Origin: Sternotherus odoratus
Taxonomy: Eukaryota > Chordata > Testudines > Kinosternidae
Length of the DNA: 64,000 nt
Assembly (NCBI GenBank): GCA_032164245.1
Contig: JAVMKO010000195.1
Location: 62,001-126,000 of the forward strand
Direction of reading: 5' to 3'
Under the pieces are notes generated by a model, which was given only the letters and a program-made list of their open reading frames with translations, had not been told where the DNA came from and made no database searches. The position numbers and the translations under genes are program-made. Of the stretch, positions 34,751 through 46,045 are shown piece by piece; position 1 is the first letter of the stretch, and each line of letters opens with the position of its first letter.

Positions 34751-35220
34751 TGGGGTGACCAGATTTCCCAAATGGAAAATGAGACATTGCCTGGGGCTGG
34801 CCCGAACCACTCACCAAAGCCCCCTCACTTCCTGTGGGACTGGCCTGAGCCGCTTGCTTTGGACCCTCTTCTCTGTGCAGGGTTGGCCTGAGCCACTGAC
34901 CTGAGCCCTGCCACCTGCCCCCTTCCCCCCCCCCCGCCACCGGCGCGAAGCTGGGGTCGCTGCTGGTCTGAGCCCTGCCTCCCCTGTCACTCTCCCACGC
35001 GAGGCTGGCATTGCTGCTCGGCCCCCCTCATGTTCCTCCACGCCGCACCCCACTGTTTTTTACAAAAGTGGGCACTTGTCCCGTTGGCTCTTCCAAACTG
35101 ATCAAGTCGGCCAGAGCAAACAGGAGAAACGCCCGTTTTGCCAAAAAAAGAATCAGAATGGCCGGGACAGGGCTTAAAAAAGGGGCTGTCCTGGCCAGAG
35201 TGGGAGGTACGGTCACCCTA
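34751..35220. mobile_element. hAT-type MITE, GGGTGACC family
   Basis: Ends TGGGGTGACCAGATTTCCC and GGGAGGTACGGTCACCCTA form imperfect inverted repeats. Flanks AAGATGAG (34743-34750) and AAGACGAG (35221-35228) match 7 of 8 as a target duplication. About 470 bp, no transposase frame. Confidence 0.7.
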
Positions 35221-35691
35221 AAGACGAGAAGTTTCAGCGTTGAGGTACTTTGCTGGCTCAGTCTCAAAGATGGTTCTCTTCTTTCTCTCCCTTCAGTAAC
35301 TTCCGGTGTTTTATTGACATAACCCCCTCTCCTCTGTTCCCAAACCCCATGTACAAGTGGTACGGTTGGGTGGTTGAGTATCCAGAGTTCAGAAATGCCA
35401 GTGTTAATGTTACCTGCTCTGCCTCGGTGTATGAGCATTGCTCCAATGCAGGCCGTGGCTCCTCTGACTTGCCCTGGCGTAGCTGTATTTCCTCTCCATT
35501 CCCTTCCTGCTCCAGGGCTGAAAGTGTCCGGAACTGAGAGCTAAGGACATGATCCTAGTAACGCAGCCCGAGTTCAGCATGTGATCCTAAGGGAGAGCAG
35601 GGGGCTCCCCACACTGGGGTACGAGGTCTGTGGAATGGAGCAGGCTGCACTGTCCCTCATCAAACAGTATTCTAGAAAGGGGGATCTGAGC

Positions 35692-35973
35692 CAGTGGTTC
35701 TCAGCCAGGGGTACGTGTTTATACTGCTCTGTATACTATGTAGTGTGTATATATATATATGCTGTACAATATTTCTATTCCAATGTATTTATTTTAGAAT
35801 TATATGGTAAAATGAGAAAGTCAGCAACTGTTTGGTAACAGTGTGTGTGACACTTTTGTATTTTTATGTCCGATTTTGTAGGCAAGTAGTTAAGTGAGGT
35901 GAAACTTGGGGTACGCAAGACCAGTCAGCCTCCTGAAAGGGGGACAGTCATCTGGAAAGATCGAGAGCCACTG
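35692..35973. mobile_element. hAT-type MITE, CAGTGGTTCTCA family
   Basis: Inverted ends CAGTGGTTCTC and GAGAGCCACTG, 282 bp, AT-rich interior with a TATA dinucleotide run. Target duplications ATCTGAGC (35684-35691) and AGCTGAGC (35974-35981) match 7 of 8. Confidence 0.75.
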
Positions 35974-35981
35974 AGCTGAGC

Positions 35982-36934
35982 AATCTGAACAGTAACAGGC
36001 ACGGTTACAAATGATCAGCTGTGAATATTATTTAAGGTTATTTGTCCCCTCCTTGCAGATCATGAATGAAGATGTTAAATAAGAAGAGATACTGAACCCT
36101 GCAGTTCCCGCTAGACATTCCCCCTCAGTATTTAGTCATTGATCATTATCCTGTTTTGAAGGCTGGTGAGTTTTTGAGGCAATATTTGCCACAGCTCCTA
36201 ACTACCTGTTCTCATAAGTAATGAGCTCTCCTCTGCACCAGTGGGTGAAAGTACACTGTCACTGCAGGACATAAAAGGTCTTATCTAGACAAGGAGAGTA
36301 ATTAACCTTAGCACTTTGCCCTCTACTTGCCAGATAGCTACATCTTTGTGCTGTTTTAAAATGATTTAATAACAGTGAAATAGAAGTTGGATTGTAAAGT
36401 CAGACTGTATCCGTGCTCCATAAGAACTAACGTGAATGGGAAGAAAATCTTTTCTATTACAAACTTGGATGTAGTTTACTGTCTAACGCTGTGTGGCGCT
36501 GAGACCTCTGACGACACAGATAATGCAGCCAAAACTAGCAAGTGTGGCTAGTGTAACCTGGCACAGCCCCACTGAGATCAGTGACAGCCCGGGATCTGGC
36601 GCTGTGACATCATCCCTCTTTCTCTGTTAGGGGGATTATTCCTGTCTGCTTTAGACTTTGATCCTGGCACCTAAAAATGGGCTAATTTCCCTATCAATAA
36701 AAGAACAAAATGGGTTTCTTTAAGGTCCTTGGCTCTGAGTGTGTGGAAATCAGCGCTGTATCTAGAAGACAAGACAGGCCAAGGTGGCCCAAAGGCAGCA
36801 GGACAGAAGTGCACCGGCAGGTAGGAAGGGTGGTGCTGGGAAATGAGCTGGAGGCTGAAGAGGGGAGGTGGGCAGGAAGCAAAGGGGAATTGTCTGGGGA
36901 GGCAGCATCTGACTGGGGTGGAGCAATTGGGGGC
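35982..36934. other. No gene recognised
   Basis: Unremarkable intergenic DNA upstream of an LTR-like copy. No exon, RNA gene or clear repeat was recognised. Confidence 0.35.
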
Positions 36935-37616
36935 TGTGACGAAGTAGGAATACTGTGTGTGTGTGCCTCAGTTTCCCCTATGCATTTCTTAAGTGTCTAT
37001 GTGAAGGAATAGGGGCTGACACTGGAAGCAAGGAGGCAGCGCCCTCTCCCCTCTCAAGGTGTGCATCCCTGATGCTGTAATCTGACCCCAAGTGGGGGAG
37101 GGAGGTCAGCTGAACCTGTTGGAGAGAGGCCAGGTGATACCTCCTGCCCAGGAGACAAAGGGAAGCAGAGGAGGGGGGGGGGAGGGAGGTTGTTAGTCTG
37201 GGTCTGGCTGGGAAGAGGCAGAGAGCTTACAGGCAAGCTGTTCTAGCTCTCTGGCCCCCCAAATGGATCCAGCGGAGGGCTCACACTCGCTGCATGGTCT
37301 GGGTTAGACCAGATAAAGGTCATCAAATAAACTTCTGTTTCACTGGCTGTCTAAGAGTCACGTGTGACTGTGGATTTGGGGTGCAGAACCCATGGGCTCC
37401 CCCAGGACCCCGCCCAGGCGGGCTTGCTGGGGGAAGCACACGGAGGGGCAGAAGGTGCTGAATGCTCCGAGGTCAGACCCAGGAAGGTGGAAGTGGGGAC
37501 CCCTGAAGCTCCTGGCCTTGGAAACAGGCTGTGTACGGAGAAGGGGCCCTTCACCCGGAGTCCGGTCTGGCTTCCTAGGAAGTGGTTCCAGACCATCGCC
37601 CGGGCGCTCCGTGACA
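36935..37616 (+). repeat. Solo-LTR-like repeat, sense copy with perfect target duplication
   Basis: The best-defined copy: TGTGACGAAGTAGG to CGCTCCGTGACA, 682 bp, with AATAAA near 37326. Perfect 5-bp duplication GGGGC on both sides (36930-36934 and 37617-37621). It sits about 220 bp upstream of the second B7-like gene in the same orientation and could provide promoter sequence (inference). Confidence 0.85.
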
Positions 37617-37836
37617 GGGGCAACTGCTGGGGGAGAGTGGGAATGGAAGGACCTGAGCATGAAGTACTGCAGATAATACTTAGTCCTGCCTCAGTGTAGG
37701 GGGCTGGACCATACGACCTATGTTGCTACAGTTGCCCAGTGTAATTGGCTGAGGGTTCTTGTCCAGTGCTGTAAGGGTTAATGTGTCTCTTTTAGGAATA
37801 CAGCAAGGGCTCCGGGCACCCTGTGCCCTCCTCCAG

Positions 37837-40800
37837 ATGTTCCGATTGGTCTGCTTTCCTGTGCTGCTGGGATGTGTCATTGCAGGATCAGGTGAGTTAC
37901 AACCCACGGGGCTGTGCTATATGACAGAGTGATTACTGGTGGGGAAGTAAAGTCAAACCCACGGCTGTGTGGAGTTATTAACACCACGTTCTCCTTCTCC
38001 CAGAGCTAAGTGACAAATCAAACATCCACTCCAGAGCGGGGGAGGACGTCACCCTCAGCTGCAGATTCAAGCTGTCCTCAGACTTTGTGCTGAACAGACT
38101 CCGGATCCACTGGCACATCTTCCGGGACGAGGAGGGCTCCGTGGTGCACAGCTACTACGATGGGGCCGACCGGCTGGAGGACCAGGAGGTGGAGTTCAAG
38201 GGTCGGACGAAGCTCTTTCTCCAAGAGCTCGGTGAGGGGGTGGCGTCCCTGAACCTCACCCGGGTCCGGCCGTCAGACAGCGGGGAATACAGGTGCATCA
38301 TAGTGAACAGCCAGGATGTGGTCATTGGGAGCGTCATCCTCCATGTATCAGGTAAACGGATCATGCTCTGCCCAGCGAGTACAGCAAACTGGAGGTGGGT
38401 TAGCTAGGTCTGCAGGGTGCTCTGGGCCCCATGTGTGAGAGGAGCGTGAGCTCTGCAGAAAGAGCTTCCATCACCCCTTCTCCAGGGCCGTGGGACGGCA
38501 CCCCGGCTGCTCCTCAGGGGCCGGTGGGGTGAGCCGGTCCGTTTTGCTGTCTGGATGCAATGCAGGCAGCAGGCAAGGCTCGGAGGGTTAAGGAGGATAC
38601 CGCTGCTGAGCCCTGCAGTGAACTGGGCTCTCTTGGCTGCTCAGGGATCTGTGCCCACAAAGGCTAACCAGAGCTCTTGCTTTTCAGCACCCTATGATCT
38701 GCCCCAGATCATGGTCCTTTCCTGGGAGGAGGGCGAGATGACCCTGCAGTGCAAGTCCAGCGGGGGCTATCCCAAGGCCGAAATAACCTGGCACGATGGG
38801 AACGGAAACCAGCTGAACCAGTCGGAGCCGGCAGAACTTCATCGGAGCAGCGAGGGGGTGTTCCAGGTGCAGAGCCACCTGGTGGTGACCGGCCCTGAGG
38901 ACAAGACCTTCTGCTGCTCTCTGATCCATGCCCCCTTTAACCAGAACCTGAGCGTCTGTGAGCGAGTTACAGGTAACAGTGACAAGCCTCGGCCAGCGCT
39001 GGGGTGCACTCTCCCTGATACACAGGGGAGACCGAGCACCGCAGACATGCAGCCAGCTCTGGGGTGGAAGGTAGTAGCTGTTCTGCAGCGGACACCAAGG
39101 CAGGGAAGGGTTTCATTTGGGCAAACCCTCAAGCTCTGGCTTGTCTGAACATTGCCAGGGGGCAGTTGTGGCAGGAACTTTAACCTCGGTCCCAGCACCT
39201 TGGGGTTTGCGGGCTGCGTCTGGAAGGAAAAGCCAGGATGCAGTGAGCGCCTGGGACTCCGGTTTTCTCTTTGGTGAGCTGAGCTGACGCTGCCAGGAGT
39301 CAAGGCCAGCTTGCTGGGAGAAGAGGCGTTTTTACACTTTGACACCGATTGGAGCCATTCCCTCTCCCGTGCGGGTCAGGGACTCCAGGCTCATTCTGGA
39401 GAGAGATAGAGTCCTCCCCCCCGTCGCTATCTGAGGCCACGTCTCCGCTGCGGGGACTAGTGACATCGCCAGGGCGCTGGAGCTCGGTCGGAGTAGCCCT
39501 GTCGTGCAGATGCAGCCTGTGCGGATGTCAGGGGGTTTTCTGTCGCTGGAGGAGTTCCACCTCCCCAAGCGACGGCAGCCAGGTTGAGAGACGCATTCTT
39601 CTGTCAGCCCTACACTGGGGGGAGCTTGGCATAACAGCAGCACTCAGGGCTGTGCGTTTTCACACCCCTGAGTGCCAAAGCTGTGCTGAGTCAATTTAAC
39701 ATGTCGGCCAGGCCTGAATGACTTATCCACTGGCAGGAGACCCAGTCCTCAAAGTCTTTCCAGTACCATTGCAAAGTGATCCCATATGCCTAGTATCTGA
39801 CCACAGTCTATCTCCTGAGCCCTCAATCGCCTACTTTTAACCTCTCCAAACGCAGCCTTGATGAAGGAGAACGAGTCTGAGGCAGAGAACTCTGGCCACA
39901 GCAACGCTTGGATTTTTGCCATCGTAGGCGTGGTAGTAACGGTTGTGGTAGGTGTTGGATTCTATATGTACCGGAGAAGAAGACGGAGCTCTCGGAAAGG
40001 TAACAGCATTGGAGAACTAATCCATACTACGTCTTTCCTCTTTTTCCCAGGGGACCCATTTGTCTGGATAACAAACTATGGAGTAGGCCGCTCAGTGATG
40101 AGCAGCTGGGGCACCCAAATGCTCCCCTCCATGTAAACTTAGGAGCAACATCACCCGCCAGGAGATATTTGTGAGGGCTGGAATTAATAATGTGTCTAGA
40201 AAGTGGGGAGGGTGAGAGGATTCTTACTAATGGATCTGCTGCTAGACCAATTTACCAATAGGACAAAGTCTTCTTCTCATACATGATCCATCCATCAGTC
40301 TGGAAATGGATCACTGGGAACTAGTGAGCAGGGAAGCCACCTGTTCTTTTTCAGAAGATACTCAGAGGCTTCCCGCTGCAGCCAGGTGACCCCACTGGGG
40401 ACCAGTCCCTTAGTGTGTCCTTCAAAGAGGAGTTGCAGGCAGGTTCCTGTACCTCATATTTCTAGGATAGTCAGTCAGGTAATTTCCCTGAAACAGAGTC
40501 ATTTCAATAAGATGCTACCTGTTGGAAATATTGTAACTGACAGAGTCTGGAGTTAGAACAGGCAAACACAAGAAATGAGCTGTGAAGCGTTCTTTGCAGA
40601 AGGATGTAGCACAGTCTGACTGTACCATGCAATAAAGGGTTACCACGTTCTGGCTCAGGGTTATGCTCTTAATTTCAGCTACTCCTGTATGCTACAGCGC
40701 AGAAAACGAAGTTCACCTGCAGACAGACGACAACGGTAAATACCCAGAGCTGAATTCTGTGATGACTCCTTCACATGAAGGTGTCACATGTGACACGCGG

Positions 40801-41877
40801 TGCAGCAATGGGTCACCACGCTCTGGCTCAGGTTTGTGTTCTTGGTTTCAGCTCCAGGTGAACAGCACAGTGAAGAGACGGCTGTCCTGCTGGAGCGCGA
40901 GCACACAGGCAAGTATTTGACACTGAATTCTGAGACTCGTTCTTTCTGTGGAGATGAAATAGCACAGGGAACACACGGTTGTCACGGAGCGCCCGGGCGA
41001 TGGTCTGGAACCGCTCCCTAGGAAGCCAGACCGGACTTCGGGTGAAGGGCCCCTTCTCCGTACACAGCCTGTTTCCCAGGCCAGGAGCTTCAGGGGTCCC
41101 CACTTCCACCTTCCTGGGTCTGACCTCGGAGCATTCAGCACCTTCTGCCCCTCCGTGTGCTTCCCCCAGCGAACCCGCCCGGGCGGGGTCCTGGGGGAGC
41201 CCATGGGTTCTGCACCCCAAATCCACAGTCAGACGTGACCCAGCCAGCAGAATAGACGGTTTATTTGAGATGTCAGGAACCATCCAACTCACAGCTTCTC
41301 AGTCTCAACAGGGCCCATCCAGTCAGTCAGGTCTTTCTGGGGTGCTAGGAGAATGAGGCCCAGATTCTTGGCTCCTGCTTCTTCCCCAGGTTTATTCGAT
41401 GACTTCCATCTGGTCTAACACAGACCATGCAGCGAGAGAGCATGAGCCCTCAGCTGGATCCATCTTGGGGCTAGAGAGCGAGTTGGCTTCTCTCCCTCTT
41501 CCCAGCTAGACCCAGACACCCTGACCACTCCCCCACCTCCAGTCCCTCTGTCCTTTGTCTGGTTTCCCGGGCTTCAGGTATCACCTGACCTCCCTCCAAC
41601 AGATTCAGCTGACCTCCCTCCCCCACCTGGGGTCAGGTTACAGCTTCAGGGATGCACACCTTGAGAGGGGAGGGCGTTGCCTCCTTGCTTCCAGCGTCAG
41701 CCCCTATCCCTTCACATAGACACTTAAGAAATGCATAGGGGAAACTGAGGCACACACACACAGTACTCCCACTTCCGGTGCAGACCACACTCTGGCTCAG
41801 CGTTTTGTTCTTGGTTTCAGCTCCGTGTGAACAGCACGGTGAAGAGGATGAGGTTTCCCTGGAGAATGAGGTTGAAG
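37837..41877 (+). CDS. B7-family type I membrane protein, copy B, with repeated mini-exon tail
   Basis: Exons: 37837-37891 (signal MFRLVCFPVLLGCVIAGS), 38004-38351 (V-set), 38688-38972 (C-set), 39856-39999 (TM and basic anchor), then three 57-nt exons 40679-40735, 40852-40908 and 41821-41877. Every junction is phase 1. The V domain has TLSC/YRC and VVHSYYDGADRLEDQ; the C domain has GGYPKAEITWHDGNGN and FCCSLIH...NLSVC, near-twin motifs of copy A. The TM is about AWIFAIVGVVVTVVVGVGFYMY, followed by RRRRR. The mini-exons encode acidic peptides such as ENEVHLQTD, ETAVLLERE and DEVSLENEVE. No stop follows in phase in this span, so the gene must continue. The next phase-1-compatible exon seen is the GTPase exon at 46046. 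The second mini-exon uses a GC donor (CAG|GCAAGT). Confidence 0.8.
40679..40735 (+). other. 57-nt mini-exon A
   Basis: Acceptor TTTCAG before it and donor GTAAAT after it; phase 1 on both sides. It encodes ATPVCYSAENEVHLQTDDN plus a split Gly. The upstream intron phrase (TTCTGGCTCAGG) recurs before mini-exons B and C, which shows tandem duplication of exon plus flank. Confidence 0.75.
40852..40908 (+). other. 57-nt mini-exon B, GC donor
   Basis: Acceptor GGTTTCAG, donor GCAAGT preceded by CAG, phase 1 on both sides. It encodes APGEQHSEETAVLLEREHT plus a split Gly. GC-AG introns are functional when the rest of the donor is strong, as here. Confidence 0.7.
40980..41776 (-). repeat. Solo-LTR-like repeat inserted between mini-exons B and C
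   Basis: Antisense copy of the longer subfamily from TGTCACGGAG to CTCCCACTTC; the last few terminal bases are missing. It lies wholly within the intron between the second and third mini-exons, so it came after the exon duplication or interrupted one duplicated unit. Confidence 0.8.
41821..41877 (+). other. 57-nt mini-exon C
   Basis: Acceptor TTGGTTTCAG, donor GTAAGA, phase 1 on both sides. It encodes APCEQHGEEDEVSLENEVE plus a split Gly. Joined to the GTPase exon it would read SLENEVEGKGKSLQDFL without a frame break. Confidence 0.75.
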
Positions 41878-43210
41878 GTAAGAGCCCCACTGCTGGATTC
41901 TACTCATTTCTGGGAGAGGGACCAGCCTCAAGCTGCCCAGTGAGCTGTCTACTGGTCCCTGTTTGAACCTTGATCTGATCGTATCCGGTGAGTGGAAATG
42001 TTCAGTACTCACAGGTGCAAGGAACTAAGGAGGGGAGTCCGGACAATCTTTCTCAAAAAGAAGAAAAGGGACAATAGAGCCCCAGTCAGGTCTGGCGTCC
42101 CTTCCTCTGACCTGGCTCCCAATGCGATGTATCCCAGCCTCGTGGCAGGCCTGGGTAGAGAAAACGGACACTTTTGAGCATGGTTTTATACTCGGCTAGC
42201 ACATGCCCACTGAAGGGACTCAGAAGTAGTTTTTTCAACAGCTTAGTACCATCTTTCTTTCTTTCTCCACCAAACCAAGTAGTTGGTGCTTGTCTAGGCT
42301 AAGATTAGATTTCAAACTCCAGACGTTTACCGTCGCCATGTTTGGTTTGGGTTCTTTAAGTGATAAAACACAATTTTAACAATGGGGAAAAGCAAACATT
42401 TCCCTCACTCCTCCATCGCTGAAAAATGGCTGAAGAGAGTTTGCTCAAACTTCCTATAAAATTCACCTTCAGGACAGAGACCAAGGACAGTTTCAGCCCC
42501 ACAGATGGATGAAGGGTTCAGGAAGTTATGAGATGATGAAAACGGGGGTTTAGAAGTGGGGCTGTTTTGTATCCTTACTGGCAGCAGATGGACACCACTG
42601 TGTACCCAGCTGTGCTTCTGTTAAGCACTCCACAAAGGTGATTTTTTTTCACTCCTCAGTAAAGATCTTTTTAACTTGAAATGATTTACACTGACTTGTA
42701 TCAACCATTCTGCTGCCCACTGTTTTCTCTGGTCTTGACAACCTACATAATTTTGGGTCATCCAGGAATTTTGCCACCTCCCTGCTCATGAATGTGTTAT
42801 TTTAAACCTCTATATAAACAGCAAGTTCAGACTGCAGATGACTACACACACGCCAGTGGTTTGAAATGAAGGCAGTAAAGCGTTAAGCGTTAACTGTTCA
42901 TATCTGATCTGTTCGGATAAAGAGAGGTTGCTTCTCTGTCCGGTCATACACTTGGGAGCCCTTGTGGAAGACGTGTCTGTAGGAGGGTGTGCGGTGCCCT
43001 CTTGTGGCACATCCTTTCCTTCATCCTAAATGTAAGGTGGTGTTACACTCGACCCATAACAGCACGGTTTGGTTAACGCAACCCCCAGTGCCACCCAGGC
43101 ATTGGTGCCAAGGTCCAAAGACAGGGTCAATGAGCGTCAGGGGATCCATGTTTGGTGCTGATGGCATGACAACAAGGCTTGGTGCCAGTGGGGGGTTGGG
43201 ACCAGAGAAG
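41878..43210. other. Intron or intergenic DNA, no exon recognised
   Basis: Lies between mini-exon C and the LTR-like repeat at 43211. No fourth mini-exon was found on reading. No other domain or repeat was recognised. Confidence 0.35.
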
Positions 43211-44410
43211 CAGCAGCTGGGGGTGGTGATTGTGATGGGTTGGATCATAGAAACCCCCTGAGGAGCTGCCAACTGATGTGCCAAGACTACTCCTGCCCCT
43301 GCTTTCCTGCCCTGGCAGCTTGGGACTCCAGAGATCCTCTCTGTTTTAAGTCAGACCCCGCTAGCCTGCTGCAAACCCAGCCCCAGGTCTGCGCCATGTC
43401 CCCCAGCAGCTGTGGGCTGCAGGTTAGGAAGTGTTCCTGCCTCTAGCACTCAGCTGCTCCAAACCCCAACTAAATCCGTGTGACCCTGTGTAAAGCGTGT
43501 ACAGGGCAAACTCATAGATCGTTCGCCCCCATAACACTGCTCGAGAGAGACACCCAGCTGTTCCCCCCCCCCCATACTAACATGTATTCCAGGTGAATTA
43601 ATAAGTAAAAAGTGATTTTAATGAGTACAGAAAGTAGGATTTCAGTGGTTCCAAGTAGTAACAGAGAACAAAGTGAATTACCAAATAACATAAAATAGAA
43701 TACGCAGATCTATCTCTAATACACTAATAAAACTGAATACAGACAAGATCTCACCCTCAAAGATGTTTCCTTTTGCAGACTAGACTCCCTCTAGTCTGGG
43801 TCCAGCAATCACTCACCCCCCTGTAGCCACTGGCCTTTGTTGCAGTTTCTTTCGGGTATCCTTGGGGGTGGAGAGGCTATCTCTTAAAGCCAGCTGAAGA
43901 CAAAAATGGAGGGGTCTCTCTGGGGTTTAAATAGGGTTACCATATTTCAACAATCAAAAAAGGGGATGGGGTGCGCCCTAGCCCTGCCCCCACCCCATCC
44001 ACTCACTCCCACTTCCCGCAACCCTCAGAACCTCCAACCCCACCCCGCTCCTTTCCCTTCTGGGTGGATACCCCTCCCTCTCCCCCTGTGGAGAATCCAG
44101 TCACAAAATGGAGTTCTGCAGTCACATGGGCACGTCACATGTCCTTGCATGACTCAGGACTTGCAGGAAGCAGCCATTACCCACATGCTACTTTGAACGT
44201 CCTCAGGTAGACTTCTCATGTGGATAGGAGCCTCCCCAAACCCATTGTCCCTTAAGTGCTTCTTGGCAGGGCACTTAACTTGCACATTCCTTTCCCAACA
44301 ATGGTACATGCATACAAATAGGATGAACATAACCAGTAGACCACCACTTTTACAGAGAGATGTTATATGGCATATGTCACAAAAACATATTCCAGTTGTA
44401 TCATAGATGC
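43211..44410 (+). repeat. Dispersed LTR-like repeat, TGTGATGGGTTGGATCA type
   Basis: Begins near GTGATGGGTTGGATCATAGA and shares long blocks with 3413-4735. It contains a MITE-like phrase (AGGGTTACCATATTTCAACA) near 43925. Confidence 0.6.
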
Positions 44411-46045
44411 CTTTATAATCATCTCCCCATAAAGTCTGCTGAGTCTGGGGTGTGAAAGCTTTGCACACTGCACAGTGAGCTGGGGAGCGAGTCTCCCTTG
44501 GGCAGAGGACACAGTGGCTCTGCATGTCCAGTTCTGGGTGGGAGGCTGGTCACAATGCACAGCTGTGTGGGGTTCTTGGCCCAGCATGGCTCTGTAAAGG
44601 GGGGGGGGATTCCTAGGTGTACCCTGACGTAAACTGTTAACAACTATAAAACTAACAGCACACAAAGCTATTGTGGGATAACATGAACAGAGCAGTGGGT
44701 CTCTGGGGTGATGGAGCAGGACTGACTTGGCTGGGAGATGCACTTGCTTAGACAGCCTTGGGCCCTGAGTGTTTGATTGCCCCCTTCTGCGGGAAGAAGC
44801 CAAACGGACACGGGGACTGCGGTGGAGAGAACGACACCGGAGAAAACCGGGGTCTGCTTTTATTACATGCAAACAACATTAGGAAGCATACATGACAGTG
44901 ATGGATAATTCTGTTTACCTCCATTCTCATTGGTGGTAAGGACCCCCACACCTCTCCTTCCCGGGAGGGGGGGATATGGCTGTGAGCCCTCGTTTTTCCA
45001 TGTGTGTCAGCGCTTCCAGGGGAAGGCTGTACATATTAGGGCTTTCCGTTGTGATAGGAAACCTTGGCAGCAATCCGGGTTCAAGGAGAGAATCACTGTG
45101 TGGCGTGCCAGCACATATGTTTCTCTTCACCCTTCTATGGACATGACTTTGAAGCTTGGCATGTGATCTCAAAAGTGAGAACTCCAGAGGCCTGTGAAGA
45201 ACCAACAAATCTTATTCTCTGAACTCCTCCCAGTTTCATTACCCTTCCTGTAACTAGGCCAGGTCACCCTTTTGCTCTCCCTGGTGTTAGGTTACACAAG
45301 CTGAGCACTCAAAGTTAGGGGATGCCAGATTGCCAGTTGCTTCACTTCACTCTGCTCTGGGCTTTCACTCTGTGCATGATGGAACGAGGCTGGGGGTCTG
45401 TGGAGAACAGACCGGGGTCCTGTAATTAAAGGCTGTATCACAATGCATACAAGGGGGCTGGATGAAAGTCGCATGGGCTCAACTTTGCAACTCACATAGC
45501 ACTTCTAATGTGGTTTGTAATGTAATTGTGCAGACAGTATGCGCTGTATGGGGTACATGACATTGATATATGTGGGTCAAGTTGTATAAAATAAAGAATT
45601 TTACAAAGGTCAGTTAGGGCTCCTACGTGCCCTTTGTAATAATATGGGGATTGCCTCATAGGGGCAGAACCAGGTGTCTGGAAAGATCAGGTGGAGGCTG
45701 GACAAGTATTTTACAGAGGCAGAATGGAACGAGGCCAAGGGGAGGACGTGAGAGCTTTGGATTAAACAGAAACTGTGGACAGGTGGGGTATAACTCTCAG
45801 GCATGAAGTTGCTGTAGGGGGCAGAACTGAATTTCCATTGAGGAGATCAGCAGATTCCTTTGATTCAGTGGGAGCTAGAAATGAGAGCAGGAGGAGAAAG
45901 CATTGTCACACTGGGAGCCAGGGTCATCAATAGCTTTAGTAAAAGCCAGGACAGAGCGGAGTGTACCGAGAGAAGTACACGGGTGGAGAGAGGGGCACAC
46001 AGAGAGAATGCAAACATCACCATATGTATGTATTGCTTTTTGCAG
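44411..46045. other. DNA upstream of the GTPase exon
   Basis: Ends in the acceptor TTGCTTTTTGCAG at 46045. The frame of the GTPase exon stays open back to 45961, but that part is intronic in composition and has no ATG start. A separate first exon or promoter for the GTPase could lie here but is not evident. Confidence 0.35.

Noticed and set aside
40981..41356. Recurrent peptide (GASGVPTSTFLGLTSEHSAPSAP) seen at many loci
   Set aside because: It is a frame of the LTR-like repeat and not a gene family.
45961..46045. 28 extra N-terminal codons on the GTPase frame
   Set aside because: Precede a clear acceptor (TTTTTGCAG), have no ATG, and do not resemble URGCP or VLIG.
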